Part shown: piece after piece, positions 15,101-26,449 of the stretch
Numbering within the stretch: the first letter of the stretch is position 1
Layout of the letters: each line of letters starts with the position of its first letter
Assembly: GCF_041296385.1 (NCBI RefSeq)
Contig: NC_091033.1
Location: 14,652,501 to 14,716,500 of the forward strand
Reading direction: 5' to 3'
DNA: 64,000 bases
Source of the DNA: Aphelocoma coerulescens
Taxonomy: Eukaryota; Chordata; Aves; Passeriformes; Corvidae
Program-made: the position numbers and the translations under genes
Notes under the pieces: model-generated
Seen by the model: the letters and a program-made list of their open reading frames with translations, nothing else
Told to the model about the DNA's origin: nothing
The model's database searches: none

Positions 15101-16575
15101 GCTGAGGCAAGGCAGAAAGTTACATCTGATAGATCTGGAGGAAGGCAGGGCTGATACGGAGCCGCAGAGGTTTGGAGCATTTGATGCTTGGGACATGAGT
15201 CCCTGTTGTTCCTGGAGGATGACATAAAGGGGTGATATAGCTGATGTGCAAGAGCTAGCACGACCCTCCCTTCTCTGCAGACCCTTCGGGTTTGTGGATT
15301 TGTCTGAAATACATGCAGGGGATATCTTGAGTGAAATGTTTCTCCTGCTGTGAACCTCAACTCTTCTGCTTTTAGTTTAACTCTGTCAGTGCACCCCAGC
15401 CTCCCAAGGTATCCCTTTGCCTTCCACACAGAACAGATTCAAACAACATGCTAGGAGAGAAGTATTAGGCTGAGGTACCAGATACTGAGGTACCAAATAC
15501 TGGGGTACCAAATGCTTTGGTGCAGCCACTGGGAGAAGCAGCACAAGATGCCCTTGAGAATTTGAAGGAAGCAGTGCCTGTCTCTGTGCCAGCAGTCCTG
15601 CCAGGAAAATGGTGCTGGGCCTGCTGGCTGCAAAGACACAAAATTGAATATGACACCTTCCTGCTCCTCAGACTCCAAATTCCTGCTGCTGTACATTAAG
15701 CATCCTCCTCGTGAAGTTAAGAGTAGCTCATAAAAGTGTGAAGCAAAAAGTCCGAACTTACACGGGGACAGTTCCATTTTCTCTGTGTGGCCATAATGAG
15801 GTTATTTATGGTACATCTAGGAAAGATTAAAGGTTTTCATAATAAAGGAAAGCGAGAGCTCAAGAACTGGATGCCTCCTAAGAGCACTGACTCTCAAGAC
15901 AGGATAAATCACCCAAGCAACCATTAAAACTTCAAGAAGATTGCTTGTAAACCTCCAAGCAATGCCAGTAAAGCATATTCCTTGCCACAGAGCAGCCCAG
16001 ATGGTGGAGCTCAGCAGTTTTCAGAGCTGAGGGTTCACCCCTCCTGTCTTTTTCCTCAGAGGGCACCGTGCCAATGAGCCACTATGGAATCGATGGGATC
16101 TTTAATTGTGGGATCACGGGGACAGCAGGCTCGGGAGGAGTGAACTCCCCAGCCAGAGCCCATCTCAGAGCTGGGCTCCATTTCTGCCCCTAACAACTCC
16201 GGGCCATTTTTCATTGTGCTACTTCTTGGGGGTCTCCCATCATAACACAGTCTCAGAGACACATTTTTATGGGCTTCAGGAAGTTAAGAAACTATTCCAA
16301 GGCCCTTCAAGGTTCTGGTTCATTTGCATTTTAAAAAGTCAAGTCTGCCCGTTCCTTCCACTCTGAAAGACCAAGTGAAAAGTGCAATAAATCACAGTTT
16401 AAGCTTGTGTGTGGCACAGCATCAGTCAGGGATCCTTCCCTGAGCCCTACACCAGAGAAAACCCCCAAACCAAAGGTTTTCTATTGTTTCTCCTCATCTT
16501 TTTGTTGTTTTGTTTGTTAAGGTTTTGTTCGGTTGGTTGTTCTGTGTTGGTTTTTCTTCCCTATTTCTGTTTCAG
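9171..16575. other. Intergenic DNA without a recognised gene
   Basis: No exon or RNA gene is recognised. A perfect octamer ATGCAAAT lies at 13523-13530. The stretch 14440-15040 is repeat-free and AT-rich with several homeobox-type TAAT cores and looks like a candidate conserved element. Open frames such as 11389-11751 and 13466-13819 lack any recognisable protein feature. Confidence 0.65.
14720..14900. promoter_or_regulatory. Candidate conserved non-coding element
   Basis: A repeat-free block with homeobox cores (TAATTTAAA, TTTAATTG), a TTTTGCATGAAGC POU-like half-site and a few CpGs in an otherwise CpG-poor region. This is a pattern call by eye; conservation cannot be seen from one sequence. 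Confidence 0.25.
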
Positions 16576-16629
16576 GAGAACCTAACCCAGATTTCGAGGT
16601 GTGACCCTACTTGCTCAGGCTGTACAGAG
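16576..16629 (+). other. Exon-like 54-nt segment
   Basis: It is preceded by a long pyrimidine tract ending CTGTTTCAG and followed by a perfect donor GAG|GTAAGT. The length is a multiple of three and one frame reads without stop, including a CDPTCSGC phrase. No partner exon or known protein is recognised, so it may be a lncRNA exon or chance. Confidence 0.25.
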
Positions 16630-19600
16630 GTAAGTCCTGAGGAAAGTGTTGTAGGAGTTAATCTGGGCCAGCACTGGCTAAGAATAATTCCCAGAAATGG
16701 ATCATGCCTGGCCCCAATTCTACAAGTGGATCTCTGTGATGTTTCATTTCCTTTTCAAGGCTTGCTCAAGAGAAGTTACCAGATCAAATTTTCATGTTAA
16801 GACTTAAGCTTGATTTAAGAGAGAAGGGTAAATTTATGATGAGTCTTAATTCTGCAGACTGCAGGCTGCCCAAGGCATGGTCAGTGATTTTCTGGGGAAT
16901 TCTGGTAACGGAGTCAATTCCCACAAGAACAGCTTGACTCTTGCAGGGGGATTTCTGGTGTTGTTACATAATAAATCACAATTCTTATGGGAAAGATAAG
17001 GAAAATCTACCAGTATTCAAACCATTGATATTTAAGCAATTGTTCAGATTTTGGGAAATACTTTTTTCCAGACAATATAAGTCTTTCTGGGACAGGAATG
17101 AAGTAAGTCTCTCATAAATACATTACCACTGGCCACTTGGGTAACTCAATGGGTGTGTGAGAATGACAATCAGTGCTTCGTCATTCTGGGTTTTTCATGG
17201 AGTAATTCTGAAGTTGTGCTGGAGGAATCCTCTCCTCCAGTTGAAATCCGTGGATGTCTTTGTGCAGTGACTTTGGTGCCTGTATGAACTGGATTTAACA
17301 ACAGGGGAAGATGGATCCAAAGCTCTGGTCCATACAAACCAGGCTGTCACAGTGTCCAAAACAACCTTCAGATATCGCAGTCACCACAGACTGCCTGCAG
17401 ACCTGCCTTTACATTAATAAATATTCAAGTCCTCTGAATGAAGGAATGAAGGGAAATTTAGAGGAGCTAGAAAAACACCTCTAAAAATTGGGTGATGACA
17501 TCATCAAGCCAAAATCCTGCGTCTTTCTGGGGAGGAAAAGTAAGAAATATCAGTGCCAGAACTCTCACAGGTGACTTGGGTACCAGCTCCAGCATTCAGG
17601 CACGAGCACTGGGATGAGACCCAGGGATGCTAAGGGCCATGGAGCTTGCTGGGAATTTGCCTCCCGAGCAGCTGGAGTCAAGTGGGAGCACAGCAGTGGT
17701 GAGGGAGGGGGAGGTGTATCTGGGAAACCCCAGCAAACCCCACCGTGAAGCCCCTCTGGGGCTTGCACTGCTCCAGGAAACTCGAGTCCAACACCTGGCA
17801 TCTGAGTGGGGAGAGTGTTTCCTGTCTGGAGACACCAAATTGTGTTTCATGTACGGCCAAAGTGTATTTTCTTTGTCTGTGGGAAGGTCAAAAGCACTAA
17901 AGCATCAGACCAAAGCAGGAGAAGTGAATTGGGAGTATAAAACCTGTGGCTAATATGAGGCAAGTCCATGAAAATCTCATTCCTATTTATTTCTGCTCCC
18001 TTACTCCACAGATATTTGTGTGTTGCCAGCACAGCGCCAGTATCTGATTTTTTTTTTTTTTTTAAGTGTCCTTCTGAATTAACCACACAGAATCCTCCCA
18101 GAAATGCCCATGAGATTTGAAGTTAGCCTGGAAATCTTTCAAAGGACCCCAAAGATAACTGCACTGGGTCTTCTATTGCATTTCCATTTTATGGCATCTT
18201 TTTATATTCTGCAGTAGCCTTTTCTGAATAAAAATGAGACAGCCTCTTAAGAGGCCTTTTTATTATTTGCATTTGGCAAAAACAGCCTTAATGAGCTGTT
18301 AAGAGTCATTCCCCAGTCCTATTGTTGGCGATGCATGGGAGCCTGTAAAGTGCTGAAAAGCCAAAAGACAATTTATGATCCCTGATGCTATCCCTTCCTG
18401 AGACAATTCCACAGAAAGGAAGATATCTGGGGAGTAGGAAGTCCCATTATTTAAATGCCTGAGTAACTTTTACTGGAGTCATAACTGTGGAATTTGCTGT
18501 TTTCATTTCAGAGCTGCTCCCACCCTGTGTTCCCTGTGAGAGCAGCGATGTCACTGCCTGTGCTCCGTGCTCCTTCTGATGTGCAGCGCTAGAGAATAGG
18601 GAGATGACTCAGGGAAAGCTCCCCATTCATTGCCGGGATGGAATAAATAGCACCAAATTCCAAGCAGGCACCAATCAGCTCACGAAACTCCTGGTTTTCT
18701 GCTTGCTCGCTGGAGGCAGCGCTTCTGTGGTCAGCACTGCTCACATTAGGCCGGTCCAAGGGATGTGGAAAGCGTAAAGGAACTCGAATTTACTGGCGTG
18801 TGGGACAGCAGGGTTATTCAGCACTGGGGAAAAACCCCAAACAAAGAGTTTCTCAGGCTGTGCAGCGGAAGGATGTGAGGTCCTGGGCATTGTTGTCCCT
18901 TGGAAAGGGGCAGCAGCCAGTAAATGTCGGAGGTGTTTGCAGTGGCTGAGGGTGCTGAGGGGACAATCACAGATTTGTGACAAAGGCAGAGACCTTGGTG
19001 TTACCATTGACACCCAGACGGCTCAAGAAAAGACCAAATATTCCACCAGTGTATCGTCCTCTACTGCAAATGACAAAATGACATCTCTTACCAGGCTCAT
19101 GCCTCTTGATCAGCTCAGGAACTCCCACACTGCCCACGGCTGAGGGCAGGTTTGTCTCTGTGACAGGAATTAAGGGCTATTCTGGCTGGCTGAGCAGAGA
19201 TGACCCAATGAGGCCTTGCACCAGTGGGATTGCTCCTGTTTTGGGAGCTGGAATCACTTCTACTCTTAATCAAAACAAGGAAGGTAATTAAAATAATGAA
19301 AGATTTTAAAGTCTCTCTTAACATGTCATTTTTTAAACAGGAGATATTCTCTTTTAACAAAACCAGACCACCACCTCCACTGTGACATTCCCATTCCTGG
19401 CCAGATAATCCCAGCACAGCTCAGGTGTGCAATGAGCATCCTGTAGGGCCACCCTGCACCAGGCACTGGAGCATCTCTAAGAGGAGAGAAAAGTCCTTCA
19501 AATCCTTAATTAAAGCACCTGGGGAATGTGGATATATAGTGACTGACCAAAAAACCCCAACAACCAACCAACAAACGGCTCCAAATGCTCCAAGTGCCTC

Positions 19601-20649
19601 TGATGAGAAACTCCCTGCTAGGATCCATAATTCCAGGGCACCTCTGTGGCACCCCCCAGGTGCTGAGTGGGTGCCCGTTAAAAAGAGAGCAGAGGAACCC
19701 AAAAGCTGTTAAAAAAGAGGGTTTGTGGCCAGCTCCAAGCCCTGGATCTGAGCAGGAGGTGGCTCCTTGCCTGACATTGATATAGGGAGCATGAATGGAA
19801 AGTTTGGTGAACATGGGGTGCAGAAGGAAAGAAGACTCATTCCTTCCCTTCCCTTGGTCCTTTAAGCGTGCTGGGAATCTCCAGTGGGGATGAGGAGGGC
19901 AGTCCCTGACTTTGGGTACCACTTTGGTACAAACAGTCCTGGGCAGGGAGAACTCAGGCCATGGTTACACTTGGCTTTTCAGCTGGTTTCCAAGGGCATA
20001 CCCTGGGCTTTATTTGGATTTAACTGTATAATTTACAACCTACTTTTTACTGAATAATCAAATGTGTCACTTGATTATCTTCCTATTATTGTTACATGTA
20101 GTAGTCACTTATGATCTGCTGTAACAGAATAGTGTTCAAAAACAAAGAGCTCAGTCTCACTTAAAATACCAGAACAGGCTCTACTTTTTAGTTCTGTCTC
20201 CCAGGAAGTTGGATTAAGGATCTTAACCTGCAGTGATTTTTTCACTGATCTCTAATTTTTCAGGCACAATCGAATTTTTCTGTTTGATTTTTTTAAATTC
20301 CCCCGAAATATCAGGGTCTGACTCTGATCTTGCATCCCAAAACGAGCTGAGTGACTTTAGATTATTCCTTCTTGCATGGACAGCAACAGAGCTGCTGTAT
20401 AATTTTGTCTTGCAGTGGGGAACTCTGTGTTGCTGTTCAGCTCCAGCCCCAGCCCTTTGTGTGGAATGCAATCATCAGCAATTACCCATGTGCCCAGCAT
20501 TTTGCCACAGTTCCTCACAGTTTACACGGGCTCGTGGAAGTGGCTGTGAGAAGGGTGACAGTAAAGTGATGCAAGCCCACAGCAGCTGGATTCTTGGCAC
20601 TTCACTTGGCTCCTGATGCTTCAAAATGTTCTTTCCTTCGGGAATTTTG

Positions 20650-20666
20650 TTTGCATGAAAACAAAG
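20650..20666 (-). promoter_or_regulatory. Composite SOX-OCT motif with 3-bp spacer
   Basis: On the minus strand it reads CTTTGTT-TTC-ATGCAAA. This has the half-site order and 3-bp spacing of the Fgf4 enhancer SOX2-OCT4 element, as opposed to the direct junction in most pluripotency enhancers. It lies 25.5 kb before SALL4, a known pluripotency-network gene. Function is inferred. Confidence 0.35.
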
Positions 20667-20740
20667 CACAATAAATTGACGACTGCTCACCCTCATGATG
20701 TGCAGAGGAACAAAGCAGCTTAACAGTGAATTAAACAATC

Positions 20741-20757
20741 ATATATATATATATATT
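20741..20757. repeat. TA microsatellite
   Basis: A short AT dinucleotide run of about eight units, followed by a T-rich stretch. Confidence 0.8.
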
Positions 20758-21479
20758 ATTTTTTTTCCCTCTAATCACACCTCTTTCACTCTCTTTCCTC
20801 TGCTGTGACTTACAAAAGTGACTTACAGTGCAGCTGGGTTATGCAGTAAAACGAGGAACTCAGAGCTGGTAAAAGAAAAGGATTATTCTTCTGTTAACTC
20901 GGGGAACAAAGCTACCCAATAAATGTCGTGTTCTGCCATGCACCGAGTGCTTTTGTGCAGTTCATAGCACAAATCATACTGCTCCCAGTGCTCATCCCCA
21001 GCAGTATTCTTTAATGCTTAACTCAGTGACCTCACAAAAATAATTGGTGTGAAGCAAATTTACTCAGCCCTCCGCCTTTATTTGCAGACTGAATGGCTCG
21101 GAGAATTGTGCATATTGTTTATGGAAATGAAGAGGGAGAAGGGGAAACAGAACGCTTGTCCCCAGCTGAAGCCGGGCCGTGCACAGAAGAACGCAGGGTC
21201 TTAGCGCGGGGTCCCTGCCTGCCGTGGGGACGCTTAATGGGAGATCGACCAATACAACTGCAAATCAGCGCAGCCACTGTGAAAATCCAGCCCAGCTGCT
21301 GCCATTTCCAACAGTTAACGACGTTTCCAGCCTTGCTCTCAAGTTAAAATTTCAGCTTTAACTGCGAGCTCTGAGTAATTATTATCCCCCAGATGAGAGT
21401 CGTAATGATTTATGAGCAGCTTTACAAGAGAATGGATCCGCCCGGTTCTCCCTTTTCTGTAGAAAAAGTCCTGTTTGAA

Positions 21480-21740
21480 ACTCTGGGGGCTCTTGGCATC
21501 GCCTGGGGTCCGATCCCCGGCTCCAGCTCTGCCTCCAGCCTGGCCCAGCGGAGCATCCCAGTGCGCACCCCAGGCCGGGCAGCTCCGCGGGAGGGAGGCA
21601 GAGCAGGGTGCAGAGGAGCCGCCCCGCTCCTTTGGCCGCCCGTATATTTATTTGTATAGATATGTAAATTCCCCGCCGAGGAAAAACCCCAACCCCTCGG
21701 TTTGAAGCGGGTGAGAGACGGAACAGAACCGCGGTGCTTG
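21480..21740. promoter_or_regulatory. Isolated CpG-rich patch 24.5 kb upstream of SALL4
   Basis: A GC- and CpG-rich block inside AT-rich intergenic DNA, followed at 21741-22130 by repeat-free AT-rich sequence. It could be an orphan CpG island enhancer or a non-coding RNA promoter. The open frames across it (21382-21819 minus, 21393-21659 plus) are probably compositional. Confidence 0.4.
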
Positions 21741-22130
21741 ATGTGCATGTGATATAACCGGAGCACAAAAGCCGCTTACGGAACAGCTTGCGGAGATTAG
21801 CTAACAAGAACCGAGCCATTCTTCTCAGGAGCTGTTATTAGCATATTTTTCATCAATACTATACTTAACAGCTACTACATAGCAGGAAGTGGTATTTAAC
21901 CTCTTGTTCCAATGTAACGAGATTACTTTGGATGGTTATGTTACATTCCATTCATAAAGCCCCTCCTGTGCCCAGTTAATTAGATTCACTGGTCGCCAGC
22001 ATGAACTGGGAGCAAATGCACCAAAGTGTATTCGGAATATTGAAATCTGAAGCTCGGGTTGTCTTTAAGGCTGCACTGAGAAGCGATGTAAAACTCGATG
22101 TTGACAGATAAGGGGTGTCATTAGAATATT
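21741..22130. promoter_or_regulatory. Candidate conserved non-coding element beside the CpG patch
   Basis: Repeat-free sequence with TTATTAGCAT, AGTTAATTAGATT and CATTCATAAAGC, which resemble homeobox and HOX/CDX sites, and little CpG depletion. No coding or RNA-gene signature. Conservation cannot be judged here. Confidence 0.3.
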
Positions 22131-22199
22131 CTGCCAGCTTCTGTTGAACATGGGGGTTTAACCACTTAAATGCACAAAGTTTAAAGGAAAGCTCATTCT

Positions 22200-25100
22200 C
22201 AAAGCTAAAGTTCTTTGAAATAGATGAATATCACCCGACTTTTTGAGGCACGACCAGGTGAAGCTACTTTTTCCTTTATTTGGATGTAAGTAAAGCTCTG
22301 AGCCGGAGGGGACTCTGCTCCTATAAAACTTTTGCCTTTCAGTGAATTCAGTCTTGATTTGGAAAATGACAGGAGTAGAGTTTGGAATAAAACTATAACG
22401 CAGGTGAACCTTATGGGATATTGTGTTTCTGTTTTAAACAATTCCCCGGTCCTAATAGTTTCCTTTCTTATTTTTTTTTTTCCTTAAGAGTTTGTGGGTT
22501 GCAAGATGAGTGCCAGGAATGTTTTTGTTATTTGAAGGATGCAGCATTAATTAATAAAAAAATAATGTGAAAGAAAAAGAACTTGCAACAGCTGAATTTA
22601 GTTCAGCAGAGAGTTACAGCAGCATCTCCCTCTTGTAGAAACTGGTTTGTTCTTCTACAAAAAAATCTTTCAAAAGAATTGAAGTATTCTCCTTTTCCAT
22701 CTTCTGTAAAAAGAGGGGTTTACCTCTGTGTAAAAGAAAGGCATAAATAAAGAAACTAATTAAATTCAGCCATTTAGCTTAACAATGCAGCTGTTTTGCT
22801 GCTCGGCTGCAGTGTTACATGCAGCAGATTTTGTGCAGCAGCACAAAAGAGACACTTTGGATTTTTTTCCCCCCCTTCTACCCACCTTCCTAAGACTTAT
22901 CAGCACAGGCCTGACCCTCTGCATTGTTTTTAAGTCAAAGAAAAATCTCCAAGTGAACAGTGAAAATGAGTTTTCATGCCCAAGATTAAAATTAACAAAT
23001 TAGGAAAAATTCGAGATGGGATTTTTTCCTCCCTTCTATGCTGCTGCTTCAGAGAAAGTCTTTAAACCCTTTTGTTTGTGCATCTCCAGGCTGCAAAGTT
23101 AATTTAAAGGGGCACTGCCAAGGTGAGAAGCTCAGAATTTGATTTGACTGGCTGTGCATGTTCCCTAATAACTGCTTGGAAAGTCTGTGTAGTTCTACAC
23201 CTTTTTATCTTGAGGGAGGGAAAAAAAATATTCCTCCAGGGCAATATATCAAAGCTGCAGGTGTGACTTCATGGGCAATCCTGCAAAATCTGCCCAGTGT
23301 TTGTACATAATAGAGGAAAAACATTTTTTAATGAAAAACAACTTCCTTTGTAAGGTTCCCAAAAAGAAAAAGAAGGTGATTGAGGAGGAGGATTCTGTAA
23401 GTGCAACTTTGAGCAAAACTGGAATTTAAAAACCAAACCAACACAGCAAGTATTTGTCAGTGGATTAGGGGACACTTTTTATTATTCAAATAACTTCTAA
23501 AAAGCACCCTCAAAGTTATTTTCTTCACTCTGCTCTGAAGACATCACGTATTTACTCATGACTTAGACTTACAGCCAAATCCCATGAAATTATTCCTGTG
23601 AAACACAGGACACGGAGTGCCTGGGCTGGATTTTCTGTGTTCCTTACAGCTGCTTGTGGATTTCCCTCGGGAATTCCGGTGTGTGAGGGTCCGAGCTGGC
23701 TCCAGCAGAATCCAGCACCACTTTCTCCTGGCGTGTGCTCAGGTGAGCTGCGGTTCCTGGTGGGAGCTGTCCAGCAAGGGCTGCATGGAGCAGCTTCTGC
23801 ACCACCAGCAGCAGATCCAGGGATGCTCTGAGAGCTCCCAAAATGCTCCTTTGCTGGTTTGCACTTGGAAAAATCCGGGAGCTGGGTGTTTTCACCTCCT
23901 GGGAATTGTACAGAGCCACACAAACTCAAGGCCAAACCACAGCACATCTGCTGCACTTGCTGTGTAAAAAGAAGGGATAACCACATATGAGGGATGCATT
24001 TTTTGGCTGTCATTCAGCAAAGGATGAACTCATGTACCAAAACTTAAATCAATTAAATGCACACATTCTCCTGGGATTATTGAAATGCCTAAAGTTGGGT
24101 ACAAGCATAAGCAGCTTGTTGAACCAGGACCTAAAATGGCACCTTTGCTCATAGAAATTACACTTCAAAGCTCATTTTGGAGCATGATGGTAAAATAAAT
24201 CTTTATCTTAGTACTAATAAAACCCAATATTATTGGTGCCTTTCCTGTAGCAATTGAAAGAGAAATGCTGTACAATTGCAGCTGACCTTGCTTCTTGATC
24301 AAGCTGGTAATTAATAGGAATAGAGAAAAAGCCCTGTATTTCTGAGTGCTGATCAGGCAGCAAAGGCACTCCAAACATCTGAAGAAAAAACAGTTTGTTA
24401 ATTGCTGTCTAGACAGTTTATTGCTGCAATAAGATCAAAACACAGAATACTGAGGTTTGTGGTATGAATCATGCAGACTAAACAATTGTTTTATTGCATT
24501 TACAGAGCACTTGATTTATAATGCAGTCAGCTCGGTAATAAAATTCCTCCATTGTATATCCTGAATAATTTCACCTCGTTTCACATCTCCCTGCTTTAAT
24601 TCTATATTGAGATGTTTTAAAAATGTCTGGATGGAGAGGGGATTACTGCCATGTGTATATAAAGTTACTTATCTCAGGTCTCTGTGGTATCATCACAGGC
24701 ATCCCCTGTTCATCCAGCACTCCCTGGATCAGCTGTGGGATTGGGGATACACTGAGCAGATTTATTGGGCTGCAGCCCCGGTGAGGGCACTGCAGGGAAA
24801 GTGAGGCTGGTCCATGGCAGGAGGTTTCATCCCTCTCCACCTTCAGCCAAAAGGGATCAATCAGGCAAGTGGCTTTTCCATTTTTTTTTTAAACTTTGTT
24901 GCTCTACAAAACTTTACTGAGAAGGAAGATTTATCTGTCTGATTCTATGGGCATCTCTGGGGTGAAGGGGAGCTTTTTTGCAAACCAATAAATTTTTGGG
25001 ATGATGGAAATTCCTTTTTATTAAGCGCTGAGCTGGACTAAGGGAATAATTGCATGAATTGAGTCTGTGCAAAGTGCCAGCTTTCCCTGGGAGCATCACA

Positions 25101-26374
25101 TGATGTTGGCCGTGTTTTGGATAAGACATCTTCGTATTATTTTCTTTTCCTAGTTTTGGTAACTTATAATCATCCCAATACCCCTGAAGACCAAAGAAAT
25201 AACAGATGAGATTGCAGTTCTGGAGCAAAATCAAACCAGAGAGCTAAATCCGGAGAATCCCAATCCAACAAATGCTGGGCTGCCATTCTCCTCCCACTGA
25301 GTGGACAGTGTCTGTCTCATGGCTGATCCTGCAGGTTTGTGTTCCTGGACAGCAGCAGTCTCAGATGAGGAAGCTGATGCACTTTTGAAAAAGTCCCAGA
25401 GGTTCTTGGAAACCCAAACTCAGACTCCCAACCCAGTGAAGAAGAGAAAGATGCTCAGGTAAATGCAATGTTCCCTGGAATCCCCCCTCCCAGAACCTCT
25501 TATTTCCTCTCCAAGTGACAGAGACACGAACCCAAGCAGAGAACAATGAAGTGCCTTTTGAAAGAGCTGGTTTATTTTAAAAAGCAGTAACAATCCTAGA
25601 CAAAATCAGATACTAAATCCAGCATGACAGGGCAGGGCTCCACAGGCAAACAGGCTTCCAGCAGCACAGATCGATGCCTTGTGACCAGAGGGATGCTGGA
25701 AAGAGAACCTGAGATGTAAACAGAATTCAGCAATCTTGCCAGCAATCCAGGAACTGGCTGGTCATTTAGACCTAGAGATTTTCATTAATAGAACTGTAAA
25801 GTAAATCCATAACATCAATGTCGATAATGCAGAACTGCAGTTTTACAGTTTTGAATGTCCAGATAAATGATTTGGTTACTTTCTAACAAAAGGGAGAATC
25901 TGTTGCTGCCTGGGAGGATTTGACACTAAATTTGGGGGTAAAAATAGCAGCAAAAACTCTGTTTAGAGCCCAACTTCTACTCAGGTGGAGTAAACATCTC
26001 TGGAAAGGGAGGTGTGATTTTGTGTGTCAGGACACTGGCCCACATTGCTCCAGCTGCCAGAGCTTTTTGGTACAAATTCAGGCAATTTTCTGCTCAGGAA
26101 GCGCAGTACCTGCTGTGCAGCAGGATGTCAGTCACCAGCACGTTGGGCAGAACTGGTGGCACCATCCCTGCATGTGTGGATGCCCAGGATGCTCCAGAGT
26201 CCCCCCTCTCCTGCAGAGAACCTGGGCCACCTCCTGCCACCCCACTATGAAGGGCCAGAAGGCTCTGACAAGAGTCAGGGTATTCTTGTGAAGAATTTTA
26301 GGAGAAAAATATGAGAATTTGCTTTCCCTACTTTTCAGCCTAATTTTGATGTACTGCTCCCTGTTGGCCTTGAG
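22200..26374. other. Intergenic DNA without a recognised gene
   Basis: No gene is recognised. The 153-codon minus-strand frame at 23552-24013 and its plus-strand shadows have no domain. A 42-nt exon-like piece at 23355-23396 is described in findings. Confidence 0.65.
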
Positions 26375-26404
26375 TTGTTGTTGTTGTTGTTGTTGTTGTT
26401 GTTA

Positions 26405-26449
<45 letters not shown>
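26375..26449. repeat. Compound GTT/ATT trinucleotide microsatellite
   Basis: A run of GTT units passes through a mixed GTT/ATT junction into a run of ATT units, about 25 trinucleotides in total. Open frames over it give poly-Leu on one strand and poly-Asn or poly-Ile on the other and are artefacts. Confidence 0.95.

Larger units (their letters stand above)
16636..21380. other. Intergenic DNA without a recognised gene
   Basis: No gene is recognised. It includes a T-run (18048-18063), a perfect octamer ATTTGCAT (18265-18272), a TA microsatellite (about 20741-20757) and an Fgf4-like SOX-OCT composite (20650-20666). Open frames are short and unsupported, including 19506-19922 on the minus strand. 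Confidence 0.65.
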
